Source of the DNA: Acidobacteriota bacterium
Lineage (GTDB): Bacteria; Acidobacteriota; UBA6911
Length of the DNA: 34,480 bases
Reading direction: 5' to 3'
NCBI GenBank assembly: GCA_013388445.1
Contig: JACADW010000118.1
Span: forward strand, 1 to 34,480
Positions 18,102 to 26,937 of the stretch are shown piece after piece. Position 1 is the stretch's first letter. Every line of letters begins with the position of its first letter. The notes beneath the pieces are model-generated. The model saw nothing but the letters and a program-made list of their open reading frames with translations. It searched no databases and was not told the DNA's origin. Both the position numbers and the translations under genes were made by a program.

Positions 18102-19991
18102 TTAGTCCAAAAATCGCGACGGGCTGGCCGGTACAAAACCCTCGGGGCCGATGGCGCGGCGCATCGGTGTCCAGGTCACGAAGAGCTTGCGCCGGGCCCG
18201 TGTGATCGCGACATAACAGAGCCGCCGCTCCTCCTCGAGGTCGCGGGCTGAATCCAGTGACAGTGCGTGAGGGAACAAGCCTTCCTCGAGGCCGACGAGA
18301 AAAACCACGTCAAATTCGAGTCCCTTTGCGCTGTGGACGGTCATCAGGACGACCCGCGCGGCCGTGTCGAGGCTGTCGATCTCGGAGGCGAGCGAGGCGC
18401 GGTCCAGGAACTCGAAGACTGTCTCTCCCCGTTGCCCGGATTCGAGAGCGGCCCGCACAAGCTCCTCCACGTTGGCCATGCGGCTTTCCGCCTCCTCTCG
18501 CGATTCCTGGCGCTCGAGCATCTCGCGGTAGCGGGTGTCCCTGACGATGTCCCGGAGAAGTTCGGCGGGCGATGCGGTGTCGCGAAGGGAGGCCCATCTG
18601 TCGAGAAGGCTCTGGAATGCGGCGAGTGCCCGGTGTGCCCGGCCGGCTCTTGCCGGATCTCGGGACAGGTCGGCGAGGGCCGCCGACAGCGGACACCCTC
18701 TCTCGGCCGCCATCTTTGCCAGCAATTCGACGGTGGTCGGGCCGATAGCGCGGGGCGGCGTGTTGATAATGCGCAGGAGAGCGACGTCGTCCTCGGGATT
18801 GAAGATGATCCGAAGGTAGGCCAGCATGTCCTTGACTTCCATCCGGCCGAAGAAGGCCACGCTCCCGACGACGGCATAGGGCACGCGGAGTTCCCTCAGG
18901 ACTTCCTCGAAATTACGCGAGAGGAAATTCGCGCGATAGAGAATGGCAATACGGGTGCCCGGTTCTTCGTCCAGTATTTCCTCGATGCGGTTGCAGACCC
19001 AGTAGGCCTCGCTACGGGCGGAGCGGCCCGTGTGGCAAGTCACGACGTCGCCTGAGGGATTGCGTGTCCAGAGCACCTTGCCCTTTCGCTCCTGGTTGTT
19101 GGCGACCACGGCACTGGCGACCCGCAGGATGTTATCCGTAGACCGGTAGTTCTGTTCGAGCTTGATGATTCTCGCGCCGGGGAAGTCCTTTTCGAACCTC
19201 AGAATGTTCTGGATGTCGGCGCCGCGGAATCGATAGATGGACTGATCCTCGTCGCCCACGACGAAGAGGTTCTTGTGGTGCGAGGTGAGCAGTCGGAGGA
19301 TTTCATACTGCGGGCGGTTGGTGTCCTGGTACTCGTCAACCAGGATGAAGCGGTACCAATTGCCGTAATGATCCCGCCTGTCCGGATGCTGCTCGAGCAG
19401 TTCCACGGCCTTGAGCAGGAGGTCATCGAAGTCGAGCGCGTTTGACTGCCGCAACCTGGATTCGTACTTCCGGTAGAGCTCCGCGGTTTCCTCGGAGTTG
19501 GCGGCCTTGAAATGCGCGCAATACTGGTGCGCCGGGATCCTGTGGTTCTTCGCATAGCTGATCCGGCCAATTGCCTCGCGCGGTGCCAGTTCTGATTCGC
19601 TCAGTCCGGCTTCTTTAAGCAGCTGCTTCATGAGGCGTTTCTGATCGTCCGCATCGTAGATCGAGAAGTCCCGCCGGTAGCCCAGCAGATGAATATCCCT
19701 GCGCAGCAGCCGGACGCAAAACGAATGGAACGTCGAGATATGAGGCTCGGCGCTCCGGCGAGGCCCGAGCAGTGCATGGACACGCTCCCGCATTTCGTCG
19801 GCTGCCTTGTTGGTGAAGGTTACTGCGAGAATATTCTCAGGACGGCAGGCGCCCGTCTGGATCAGCCTGGCGATGCGATACGTAATGACTCTGGTCTTGC
19901 CGCTTCCTGCGCCGGCCAACACGAGTGCGGGACCCGTACCATGGTCCACGGCGATGCGCTGCTGCGGATTCAGGTCGACGGGGAATTCCAT
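18102..19991 (-). CDS. uvrD: UvrD/PcrA-type superfamily 1A DNA helicase (main part)
   Basis: A 629-residue chain. Motifs: Q motif LNPQQRIAV, Walker A LAGAGSGKTR (about 25-34), motif Ia FTNKAADEMRERV, Walker B LVDEYQDTNRPQYE (about 215), motif III GDEDQSIYRFRGA (about 246), motif IV EQNYRST, motif V LMTVHSAKGLEFD and motif VI YVAITRARRKL. It unwinds DNA 3' to 5' using ATP in nucleotide-excision and mismatch repair. Relatives are about 730-760 residues. This chain ends at SPSRFLD with TAA at 18102-18104, where a single base change from GAA would restore continuity into MPHDLLEG. The helicase core is complete, so the truncated protein may retain unwinding but lack the polymerase-binding tail. 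Confidence 0.93.
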   Translation of the reverse strand: MEFPVDLNPQQRIAVDHGTGPALVLAGAGSGKTRVITYRIARLIQTGACRPENILAVTFTNKAADEMRERVHALLGPRRSAEPHISTFHSFCVRLLRRDIHLLGYRRDFSIYDADDQKRLMKQLLKEAGLSESELAPREAIGRISYAKNHRIPAHQYCAHFKAANSEETAELYRKYESRLRQSNALDFDDLLLKAVELLEQHPDRRDHYGNWYRFILVDEYQDTNRPQYEILRLLTSHHKNLFVVGDEDQSIYRFRGADIQNILRFEKDFPGARIIKLEQNYRSTDNILRVASAVVANNQERKGKVLWTRNPSGDVVTCHTGRSARSEAYWVCNRIEEILDEEPGTRIAILYRANFLSRNFEEVLRELRVPYAVVGSVAFFGRMEVKDMLAYLRIIFNPEDDVALLRIINTPPRAIGPTTVELLAKMAAERGCPLSAALADLSRDPARAGRAHRALAAFQSLLDRWASLRDTASPAELLRDIVRDTRYREMLERQESREEAESRMANVEELVRAALESGQRGETVFEFLDRASLASEIDSLDTAARVVLMTVHSAKGLEFDVVFLVGLEEGLFPHALSLDSARDLEEERRLCYVAITRARRKLFVTWTPMRRAIGPEGFVPASPSRFLD

Positions 19992-20179
19992 GGAGACTTC
20001 ATCCTAACACTGATCCGCCGGTGCGCAAGGCACCGGGTTGCCATTCCTGCCGGGGGACTGCGCGCGGCCCGCAGAACAAGGTGGTTCCCCGCTCCCGTGT
20101 TTGCACTTCGCCGTGTGCCATACCAAGCAGTTCAGCAGAGGGTCTACAGCGGCCGGTTGCGGGGGGACCTTGACGCGAA

Positions 20180-20761
20180 CTATCCTGAAGGCGGCTCGGA
20201 TCTGGCCCGCAGTTTGTTCTCGCGGTCGGCGATCAGATCCGTGATCTCCCTGTGCATGTCGGGGTTTATCTCTCTCGCGTACGGAAGAATATAAGTTTTC
20301 GTCTCGTCCAAATAACGCCGGACGAATTCCGCATCATGAACGAATCCCAGGCTGAAGAGGTTGCTGATCCGATCGGCGAGTTTCAGCACCTTTGCCTTGG
20401 GACTCCCCGAACACATCACTCGGGTCAGGTAATCGGCCTTAGCTTCCCATTCTTCTTTGGCCTTGCGCATGGTGACTTCCATCACCAGGCTATAGACAGC
20501 CGGGCCATCCTCGTCGATAGACGATATCGCGTCCTTTGTGACTCCCGGCATGCCGGCTGCGTCCTCGAAAAGGTCGTGTATCACGCTGGCCTTTAGAAGG
20601 ACGGGATCGATGATCTTGTAGTCGAGGAGAATTCCCATCGTCGCAATCTGGTGGCGGAACATGTTGCCCCCGGCCTTGCCCCGTACGCCGATGAGTGCCA
20701 TGGCTTTGAAGATATAGGGGGCCAGCGTGATGCCGGCTAGGTTCCTCTCGAGATCCCCCAT
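20180..20761 (-). CDS. HD-domain hydrolase, small (p)ppGpp-hydrolase-like
   Basis: A 193-residue protein from ATG 20761, with AGGAGG nine bases upstream. HD-superfamily metal ligands are visible: His in NMFRHQIATMG, His-Asp in VIHDLFEDAAG with the following ED pair, and Asp in VLKLADRISNL. This H...HDxxED...D pattern and the ALIGVRGKAGG N-terminal part fit the hydrolase domain of RelA/SpoT and stand-alone alarmone hydrolases, although no synthetase or regulatory domain is present. The nucleotide substrate is inferred. The longer open frame extending to 21199 overlaps the photolyase antiparallel phase and was rejected. It lies 68 bp downstream of the photolyase gene and is probably co-transcribed with it. 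Confidence 0.7.
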   Translation of the reverse strand: MGDLERNLAGITLAPYIFKAMALIGVRGKAGGNMFRHQIATMGILLDYKIIDPVLLKASVIHDLFEDAAGMPGVTKDAISSIDEDGPAVYSLVMEVTMRKAKEEWEAKADYLTRVMCSGSPKAKVLKLADRISNLFSLGFVHDAEFVRRYLDETKTYILPYAREINPDMHREITDLIADRENKLRARSEPPSG

Positions 20762-20829
20762 TGATTGCTGCCTCCTATCCGTCGTTATTGACGCCCATTG
20801 GATGATTGTCGCACAGAATGACGGCTGTA

Positions 20830-22302
20830 TTACAAAATCCCGTTCGGCTGGCGCAGCCCGTAATAGGCTGCGAGGGCTCTCTCCCTGGCCTTCGCGTGGT
20901 CCACGATCGGTCTCGGATAGGTATGTCCAAGACGCACCCCTGCACGTGTTAGGAGCGCGGCGGGCGCCTCCCACGGGCGGAAGATCCATGGCACGGGCAG
21001 CGCGGCCAGTTCGGGAACCCACCTCCGGATGTAATGACCCTCGGGGTCGAACTTCTGGCCTTGGCTTACGGGATTGAATACACGGAAGTAAGGGGCCGCG
21101 TCGGCACCACAGCCTGCAGTCCACTGCCAGCCCAGCGTGTTGTTGGCAAGGTCCGCATCGACCAGTGTGTCCCAGAACCAACGCGCCCCGGACAGCCAAG
21201 GCAACATGAGGTCCTTAGTCAGAAAGGACGCTGTAACCATGCGGAGCCGGTTGTGCATCCATCCTGTGGCCCAGAGCTCGCGCATCCCCGCATCGACGAA
21301 AGGGAATCCCGTTCGCCCGCGCTGCCATGCCTTGAGGTCGCGCGCGCTGTCACGCCAAGGAAATCGCAGGAAATCAGGGCGTAACGGCTGGTCTACTGTT
21401 TCCGGAAAATTGAAAAGCAGGTGGTAGGCAAACTCCCTCCACCCGAGTTGCCGCAGGAAGGCTTCGCCCGCTTCACGGACCCGGGCACTTGTTGCGGTAT
21501 CGATAGCGCCGAGAACCGCGTGCCATATCTGCCTCGGACTGATTTCTCCGAAACGAAGGTGCGGCGACAGCCGGGAGGTACCCGAAACCGCCGGCATGTC
21601 CCGCGCCCCCGGATAGTTCTCGAGTCCATTCTGGAGGAATCCCGAAAGTTGCCTGTTTGCGCCTTCTTCGCCGGGCTTCCATGTCTGCCTCAATCCGCCG
21701 GCCCAATCGACCGCGGGCTCAAGCGCCAACTCCTCTAGCGCGAGGCTTTCAGGCCATCTGGCCGGGGATGGTAGGGCTTTTCCGGGAAGGCCGCCCGGAG
21801 GATGCGGCTGGGCAGGATCAGACCGGCATGCGCGCCAGAATGGCGTGAACACCCGGAACGGTTCGCCGGAGCTGCTCCGGATGGACCATGGTGCAAAGAG
21901 CAGGTTTGCGTTGAAGCTCTCGGTCCGCACTCCCGCGGCTATGAGCGCTGACCTGACTTTGGCGTCCTCGGCGAGCTCCAATGCCCCGTAGCGGCAGCTC
22001 CAGCAGACGGTTCGGGCGCCGGTTTCGCGAATCAACTCGCGCAGGACGGCCGGTGCCGGCCCCGAGCGGAGGACGAGCCTGGATCCCAGCGATTCCAGAG
22101 ACCGGCTCAGGGACGAGAGCGACTGGTGGAGCCACCAGCGAACGGCGCTCCCGGGCGCCCAGGGGTTGCTCCTGTTGAAGGAGTCGATGTAAACGGGGAC
22201 AACAGGGCCGCCCGACTGAGCAGCGGCCTCCAAAGCGGGGTTGTCCAAAATACGCAGGTCGTCTCGAAACCAGACTATCGCAGCTGTTCCCAAAGCGGCC
22301 AC
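20830..22302 (-). CDS. phr: Deoxyribodipyrimidine photolyase (class I CPD photolyase/cryptochrome family)
   Basis: A 490-residue protein from GTG 22302. The N-terminal alpha/beta antenna domain starts IVWFRDDLRILDNPALEAAA. A linker leads to the helical FAD domain: SRLSPHLRFGEISPRQIWHA, LGWREFAYHLLFNFPE, GRTGFPFVDAGMRELWATGW, MHNRLRMVTASFLTKDLMLP and LANNTLGWQWTAGCGADAAP. The last segment aligns with the E. coli photolyase stretch around its active-site tryptophans, but reads TAGCGADAAPYFRVFNP rather than the usual AASTGTDAAPYFRIFNP. It repairs UV-induced pyrimidine dimers with blue light and FADH-. It ends in TAA with the HD hydrolase gene following on the same strand. The start is divergent from the adenosine-specific kinase gene, 132 bp away. 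Confidence 0.93.
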   Translation of the reverse strand: MAALGTAAIVWFRDDLRILDNPALEAAAQSGGPVVPVYIDSFNRSNPWAPGSAVRWWLHQSLSSLSRSLESLGSRLVLRSGPAPAVLRELIRETGARTVCWSCRYGALELAEDAKVRSALIAAGVRTESFNANLLFAPWSIRSSSGEPFRVFTPFWRACRSDPAQPHPPGGLPGKALPSPARWPESLALEELALEPAVDWAGGLRQTWKPGEEGANRQLSGFLQNGLENYPGARDMPAVSGTSRLSPHLRFGEISPRQIWHAVLGAIDTATSARVREAGEAFLRQLGWREFAYHLLFNFPETVDQPLRPDFLRFPWRDSARDLKAWQRGRTGFPFVDAGMRELWATGWMHNRLRMVTASFLTKDLMLPWLSGARWFWDTLVDADLANNTLGWQWTAGCGADAAPYFRVFNPVSQGQKFDPEGHYIRRWVPELAALPVPWIFRPWEAPAALLTRAGVRLGHTYPRPIVDHAKARERALAAYYGLRQPNGIL

Positions 22303-22434
22303 AGGCTTTAACGATCACACAATGCAGGGCATTCGCAAAATGGAAAAAGCGCCCATCCTGTTATTGTGTCGAGATCGGGCGTGCTAAAATCGGGGCCGGG
22401 CCGGTTCCGTTGACTGCCTGCACGGTGAACAATC

Positions 22435-22917
22435 ATGGATCTTAAACGCGTCCCCATAACCATCCCTGAAGGATGCAACGTCATCTTGGGACAAAGCCAT
22501 TTTATCAAGACAGCCGAGGACCTGTACGAGGCGATCATCACCGGCTGTCCGCACGCCAAGTTCGGGATAGCTTTCTGTGAGGCATCGGGTCCCTGCCTTA
22601 TACGCGTCGAGGGAAACGACACCGGGCTGAAGAAGATGGCGGCCGAGACCGCCATGAGCCTGGGTGCGGGGCACTCCTTCATCATCGTCCTGCGCGACGC
22701 GTTCCCAATCAACGTTCTGAATGCGGTCAAGAACTGCCAGGAGGTCTGCCGGGTTTTCTGCGCTACAGCTAACCCGCTTGAAGCAATCATCGCCGAAAGT
22801 GAGCAGGGAAGAGGCATACTCGGCGTGATCGACGGATTCCCTCCCAAGGGTGTCGAGACGGAGGCCGATGGCAGGGCCCGGCGTGATTTTCTGCGAAAGA
22901 TCGGCTACAAGCGCTGA
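22435..22917 (+). CDS. Adenosine-specific kinase family protein (DUF355)
   Basis: A 160-residue protein matching the small adenosine-specific kinase family in length and sequence. MDLKRVPITIPEGCNVILGQ is the N-terminus. Then come SHFIKTAEDLYEAII and KFGIAFCEASGPCLIRVEGN, with GAGHSFIIVLRDAFPINVLN in the core and QGRGILGVIDGFPPKGVE near the end. The family was defined from archaeal proteins of known structure that bind adenosine or AMP; its physiological role in bacteria is not established. Cytosolic. It stands between divergent photolyase and lon-like genes. The following 276 bp (22918-23193) hold no gene; TTGACG at 23053-23058 is a possible -35 element without a good -10. Confidence 0.85.
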   Translation: MDLKRVPITIPEGCNVILGQSHFIKTAEDLYEAIITGCPHAKFGIAFCEASGPCLIRVEGNDTGLKKMAAETAMSLGAGHSFIIVLRDAFPINVLNAVKNCQEVCRVFCATANPLEAIIAESEQGRGILGVIDGFPPKGVETEADGRARRDFLRKIGYKR

Positions 22918-23193
22918 AGACCGAGCGGGTTGCAGACGGAGCAGAATGCCGGACTGCTGTGCTGCCGGCCCCAGGACGAAGGGTGCGGCGACCGTGTGGA
23001 GCGGGGCATGTCCATATCCACGGCACCAGGAGAGGTCGCGTCGCTTGCAGACTTGACGTGGCAGAGGGACAGAGGGATTACTGGGGAGGGAAGGTATGTC
23101 TATTCCGGTCCCTTGGCGCCCTGACGATAGATACGAAGCCCCGGAAGGGGGTCCTGTTTCCATCGATTATTCAATTCCGAGGCGTTTTTTTAT

Positions 23194-25407
23194 ATGAACA
23201 CTCACCCGCTCGAATTGAGAACGGAACAATTGCGTCGTGATTGTGATGCCTCCTGCTTCGAATTCCAGAGCACGGCTGAAATCCCGCCGCTGAAAGGGTT
23301 CGTGGCTCAGGAGCGTCCTGTGCGGGCGATACGGTTTGGCCTTGATATCGCCTGCCCCGGCTACAACATCTATGTCAGTGGGCTTACGGGTACCGGCAAG
23401 ACCACCGTGATCAAGAAGTTCCTGGACGAGATTGCGGTCACGCTGCCGACACCCGATGACTGGTGTTACGTGTACAACTTCCGCGACCCGAACTGCCCCA
23501 CGGCCCTTCACCTCCCGGCGGGCCGTGCCAAGCACCTCAAGGCGGAGATGGACGAGCTCGTGCGCATCCTCAAGGTGGAGATTCCCAAGGCGTTCGACTC
23601 CAAAGAGTACGAGCAGAGCATGAACGCCCTGATCGTGGATAATCAGGAGCAGCAACAGCAGCTTTTCAACCAGCTGTCCGAGAAGGCTCGCAGCATGGGA
23701 TTTGCCCTCGAGATGTCAAAAATGGGGGTTTCCCTGGTTCCGCTCCTCGCAGGCAAGCTGGTCACTCCCGAAGAGTTCGAGACGCTGGAAAACGGCGTCA
23801 AGCAGGAGATGGAAAGGAGGCGGACGGCGCTGCAGGCGGACATCAACAATTTCCTCAGAGAAGTCCGCGAGGTCAACAAGGCGAGCCGGGAGAAGGTCAA
23901 CGAGCTGAACCGCAGGGTAGGCCTCTACGTCGTCGGCACCCGGATCGAAGGGATCAAGGAGCAGTACGCGGGAATGCCCCAGGTCCTCGCCTACCTGGAT
24001 GATGTCCAGGATTTCATGTTGTCCCACCTGGATGATTTCTCGGAAAAGAGCCAGGAACAGGATTCGTCGGGGATGGCCCAACTGAAGCTCGAGAGCCAGC
24101 CGGACCCGTTTCTCAAATACAAGGTCAACATCGTCGTCGACAACACCGACAGCAGGGGCGCCCCGGTCATCAACGAGACCAACCCGACGTATTACAACCT
24201 CTTCGGCCGCGTGGAACGCCGCGCCCAGTTCGGGGCCTTCTTCACGGATTTCACCATGGTGCGCGCGGGTTCTTACATCAGGGCCAACGGGGGGTTTCTC
24301 GTCCTGACCGCCCGGGACGTCCTGATGAACCTCGGCGTCTGGGAAACCCTCAAGCGCACCGTCCGGAACAAGGAGGTCCGGATTGAAGACCTCGGCGAGC
24401 AGTACGGTGTGATCCCGGTGGCGAGCATGCGTCCCAGCCCGATCCCGGTGAATGTCAAGGTCATCATGATCGGGAATCAGATGATCCACCAGCTCCTTTA
24501 CGCCCTGGACGAGGATTTCCGCAAGATATTCAAGGTAAAGGCGGACTTCGACTCCGAGATGCGCTGGAACGAGGAGGCGCTGCAGGGGTACGCCATGTTC
24601 ATCAGCGACCGCTGCCACGTCGAGGGACTGCTGCACTTTGATCCGTCGGCCGTCGCCGAAGTCGTGGAATACGGCGCCAGGCTGGTCGACGATCAGGAGA
24701 AGGTCTCGGCCCGGTTCAGCGACCTGGCCGACATCGTTCGTGAGGCGAGCTATTGGGCGCGCGAGGAGGAGGCGCCGGTCGTCTCCGCGCGTCACGTCAT
24801 CCGGGCCGGGGAGGAGAAGTACTACAGGTCGAATCTCATCGAAGAGAGGCTGAGGGAGTTGATAACGCGCGGTATGCTCATGGTGGATGTGACCGGGGCA
24901 AAGGTCGGCCAGGTCAACGGGCTCGCGGTCGTGGACCTCGGCGACATCCGGTTCGGCAAGCCGTCGCGTATCACGGCGAAGACCTACGTGGGTAAGAGCG
25001 GCGTGGTGGACATAGAACGCGAGTCCAAGATGAGTGGAAAGATCTACGAGAAGGGCGTCCTCATCCTCAGCGGCTACCTGTCCGCGAAGTACGCCCAGGA
25101 GAGTCCGCTCTCCATGTCGGCGAGCATCTGCTTCGAGCAATCCTACGAGGGAATCGACGGCGACAGCGCGTCATCGACGGAGGTTTACGGCCTGCTGTCG
25201 AGCCTCTCCGGTGTCCCGATCCGGCAGGGTATCGCGGTCACGGGGTCGGTCAACCAGCATGGCGAGGTGCAACCGATCGGAGGCGTGAACCAGAAGATCG
25301 AGGGCTTTTTCGACGTGTGCAAGGCCGCCGGCTTCACGGGCGAACAGGGAGTGGTGATCCCGGTCCAGAACGTGAAGAACCTGATGCTGCGATATGATGT
25401 CGTCTAG
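23194..25407 (+). CDS. LonB-like ATP-dependent protease, truncated by an in-frame TAG
   Basis: A 737-residue chain of the AAA_32/Lon_C type found widely in bacteria. MNTHPLELRTEQLRRDCDAS starts the N-domain. Walker A is VSGLTGTGKTTVIKKF (about 66-81). A helical insertion (about 130-300) precedes RVERRAQFGAFFTDFTMVRA and FLVLTARDVLMN. The protease domain has INGLAVV-like QVNGLAVVDLGDIRFGKPSR, then catalytic Ser in GIDGDSASSTEVYGLLSSLS (about 655) and catalytic Lys in GGVNQKIEGFFDVCKAAG (about 698). Both residues of the Ser-Lys dyad lie before the stop. TAG at 25405-25407 follows LMLRYDVV, where relatives are expected to continue E-A-V-R-x-G-x-F-H-I-Y. The role is presumably ATP-dependent protein quality control in the cytosol. 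No membrane segment is present. Confidence 0.88.
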   Translation: MNTHPLELRTEQLRRDCDASCFEFQSTAEIPPLKGFVAQERPVRAIRFGLDIACPGYNIYVSGLTGTGKTTVIKKFLDEIAVTLPTPDDWCYVYNFRDPNCPTALHLPAGRAKHLKAEMDELVRILKVEIPKAFDSKEYEQSMNALIVDNQEQQQQLFNQLSEKARSMGFALEMSKMGVSLVPLLAGKLVTPEEFETLENGVKQEMERRRTALQADINNFLREVREVNKASREKVNELNRRVGLYVVGTRIEGIKEQYAGMPQVLAYLDDVQDFMLSHLDDFSEKSQEQDSSGMAQLKLESQPDPFLKYKVNIVVDNTDSRGAPVINETNPTYYNLFGRVERRAQFGAFFTDFTMVRAGSYIRANGGFLVLTARDVLMNLGVWETLKRTVRNKEVRIEDLGEQYGVIPVASMRPSPIPVNVKVIMIGNQMIHQLLYALDEDFRKIFKVKADFDSEMRWNEEALQGYAMFISDRCHVEGLLHFDPSAVAEVVEYGARLVDDQEKVSARFSDLADIVREASYWAREEEAPVVSARHVIRAGEEKYYRSNLIEERLRELITRGMLMVDVTGAKVGQVNGLAVVDLGDIRFGKPSRITAKTYVGKSGVVDIERESKMSGKIYEKGVLILSGYLSAKYAQESPLSMSASICFEQSYEGIDGDSASSTEVYGLLSSLSGVPIRQGIAVTGSVNQHGEVQPIGGVNQKIEGFFDVCKAAGFTGEQGVVIPVQNVKNLMLRYDVV

Positions 25408-25620
25408 GCCGTTCGATCCGGCAGGTTCCACATCTACGCCGTCAGCACGATCGATGAGGGTATCCATATCCTGACCGGGGTGGAGGCGGGCGTGCGGACC
25501 AACGGGATCTATCCGGAGGGGACCATTCATCACCTGGTGGAGAAGCGACTCAAGGAATATGCCGAAGGACTCAAGAAGCACGAGAAATCGGATGAGGAAG
25601 AGAAATCGCAGAAGCGTTAG
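25408..25620 (+). pseudogene. Detached C-terminal segment of the LonB-like protease
   Basis: The frame continues without another stop for 70 codons after the TAG: AVRSGRFHIYAVSTIDEGIH, then ILTGVEAGVRTNGIYPEGTI, then HHLVEKRLKEYAEGLKKHEK. This is the conserved end of the protease domain (HIYPVSTIDEGIELLTG in relatives), with a charged tail finishing in KSQKR. There is no start codon or ribosome binding site near its beginning, so without stop read-through it would not be made. Confidence 0.75.
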
Positions 25621-25698
25621 TCTTCTCCAGGAGTGATCGACAGCCGGGGATGAAGGCAGGGGTACGATTCCCATCCTCCTCGTCCAGGGTTCCCCGCC

Positions 25699-26937
25699 AT
25701 GACCATGATCCCTTTCGACGAAGCCCTCAGGAAGATCCTGACCAACCTGCCGCCCTCCTCCTTCGAAGAGGTCGATTTCCGGCATGCGTCGGGAAGAGTG
25801 CTCGCCGAGCCCCTCACCGCGACATGCAGTATTCCCCCGTTCAGCAAGTCTGCGGTCGACGGATATGCTCTGCGGACCGGTGACATCGAGGCGGTGCCCG
25901 CCACTTTGGAGCTCATGGGGGAGATTCGCGCCGGGGATACGGCATCTCTCCTCGTGGGCCCCGGCCAGGCCGCCGCCGTCATGACGGGCGCGCCGGTGCC
26001 GCGTGGTGCGGACGCAGTCCAGATGATGGAATGTGCTGCCATTACGGACGATGGCGCCGGGATCAGGATTCTCGAAAGGGTGCGGCCGGGCGAGAACATC
26101 ATTCCTGCGGCCTCTGAGGCATCCCTGGGTCAGGTGGTGCTCACGGCGGGACGCCTTATCGGGCCGGCAGAGACTGCGGCGCTGGCCACCTTCGGTCATG
26201 TGCGCGTGCGGGTTTACAGAAGACCCACGGTGGCGATCATGGCCACCGGCAGCGAACTGGTCGAAGCCGACCAGGTCCCGCCGCCCCACGGCATCCGGAA
26301 CTCCAACTCCTGCTGCCTGGCGGCCCAGTTGCGACTGCTCGGCCTCGAGGGGGAATATATCGGAATCGCGCGGGACGAGAGGAATCACCTGCGGGAACGG
26401 CTCGAGACGGGTTTGCTCAGGGATGTCCTCCTCGTCAGCGGGGGCGTGAGTGTCGGTGCCTATGACTTTGTGGAAGAAATACTCCGGGAACTGGGGCTGG
26501 AGGTGATCTTTTCGAAGGTGGCCATCCGGCCCGGGAAACCGACGTTGTTTGCGAGAAAATACGGAAAGCTGGTGTTTGGCCTGCCGGGCAACCCGGTTTC
26601 AACTTTCGTATCGTTCGAATTGTTCGTAAGGGCGGCACTCGGTCGGCTCATCGGCTTCGCGCGGCCGGACCTGCCGCGTGTCCAGGGCTCGCTCGCCTCG
26701 CGCATAACGCAGAAGGCAGGCAGAACATCGTTCCTCCCCGCCTCGGTAGTCTGGCGTTCGGAAGGATGGCAGATCCACCCCCTGCCCTGGAAGGGTTCGT
26801 CGGACATCATCGGGTTCTCGCGCGCAGACGGGCTCGTCGTTTTTCCGGCAGGGCGGGACGTGATGGAAGCGGGTGACAAGGCCGAGGCATTGCTGCTGCC
26901 GGACTACTGGCAGAGACAAATGACGAATGACGGTTGA
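25699..26937 (+). CDS. moeA: Molybdopterin molybdenumtransferase MoeA
   Basis: A 412-residue protein of normal family length. Domain III/I start: MIPFDEALRKIL. PPFSKSAVDGYALRTGDIE (about 50-68) is the family's P-x-x-D-x-S-x-M-D-G-Y-A motif with Lys-Ser-Ala in place of the usual residues. MTGAPVPRGADAVQMMECA (about 95-113) and RPGENI follow. The MPT-binding MogA-like domain has VAIMATGSELVEAD, VSGGVSVGAYDFVEE, AIRPGKPTLFA and FGLPGNPVSTFVSFELFV. It inserts molybdate into adenylylated molybdopterin, the last step of molybdenum-cofactor synthesis. A second ATG two codons in is an alternative start. Its last five residues, MTNDG, are encoded by the heptamer repeat, and moaC follows 3 bp after its stop. 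Confidence 0.93.
   Translation: MTMIPFDEALRKILTNLPPSSFEEVDFRHASGRVLAEPLTATCSIPPFSKSAVDGYALRTGDIEAVPATLELMGEIRAGDTASLLVGPGQAAAVMTGAPVPRGADAVQMMECAAITDDGAGIRILERVRPGENIIPAASEASLGQVVLTAGRLIGPAETAALATFGHVRVRVYRRPTVAIMATGSELVEADQVPPPHGIRNSNSCCLAAQLRLLGLEGEYIGIARDERNHLRERLETGLLRDVLLVSGGVSVGAYDFVEEILRELGLEVIFSKVAIRPGKPTLFARKYGKLVFGLPGNPVSTFVSFELFVRAALGRLIGFARPDLPRVQGSLASRITQKAGRTSFLPASVVWRSEGWQIHPLPWKGSSDIIGFSRADGLVVFPAGRDVMEAGDKAEALLLPDYWQRQMTNDG

Noticed and set aside
20762-21199. Upstream extension of the HD hydrolase frame
   Set aside because: It overlaps the end of the photolyase gene on the same strand in another phase, and a strong AGGAGG site marks ATG 20761.
23716-25140. A 474-codon minus-strand frame opposite the LonB-like protease
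   Set aside because: The plus strand carries Walker A and Ser-Lys protease motifs in phase. The antisense product is His/Asp/Val-rich and unrecognisable.
18102-25407. Stop-codon reassignment (UAA or UAG read as Glu) in this organism
   Set aside because: UAG ends the phosphatase, permease and HD hydrolase genes at natural positions and UAA ends photolyase and hflX. The premature stops are better explained by point mutation or sequence error.
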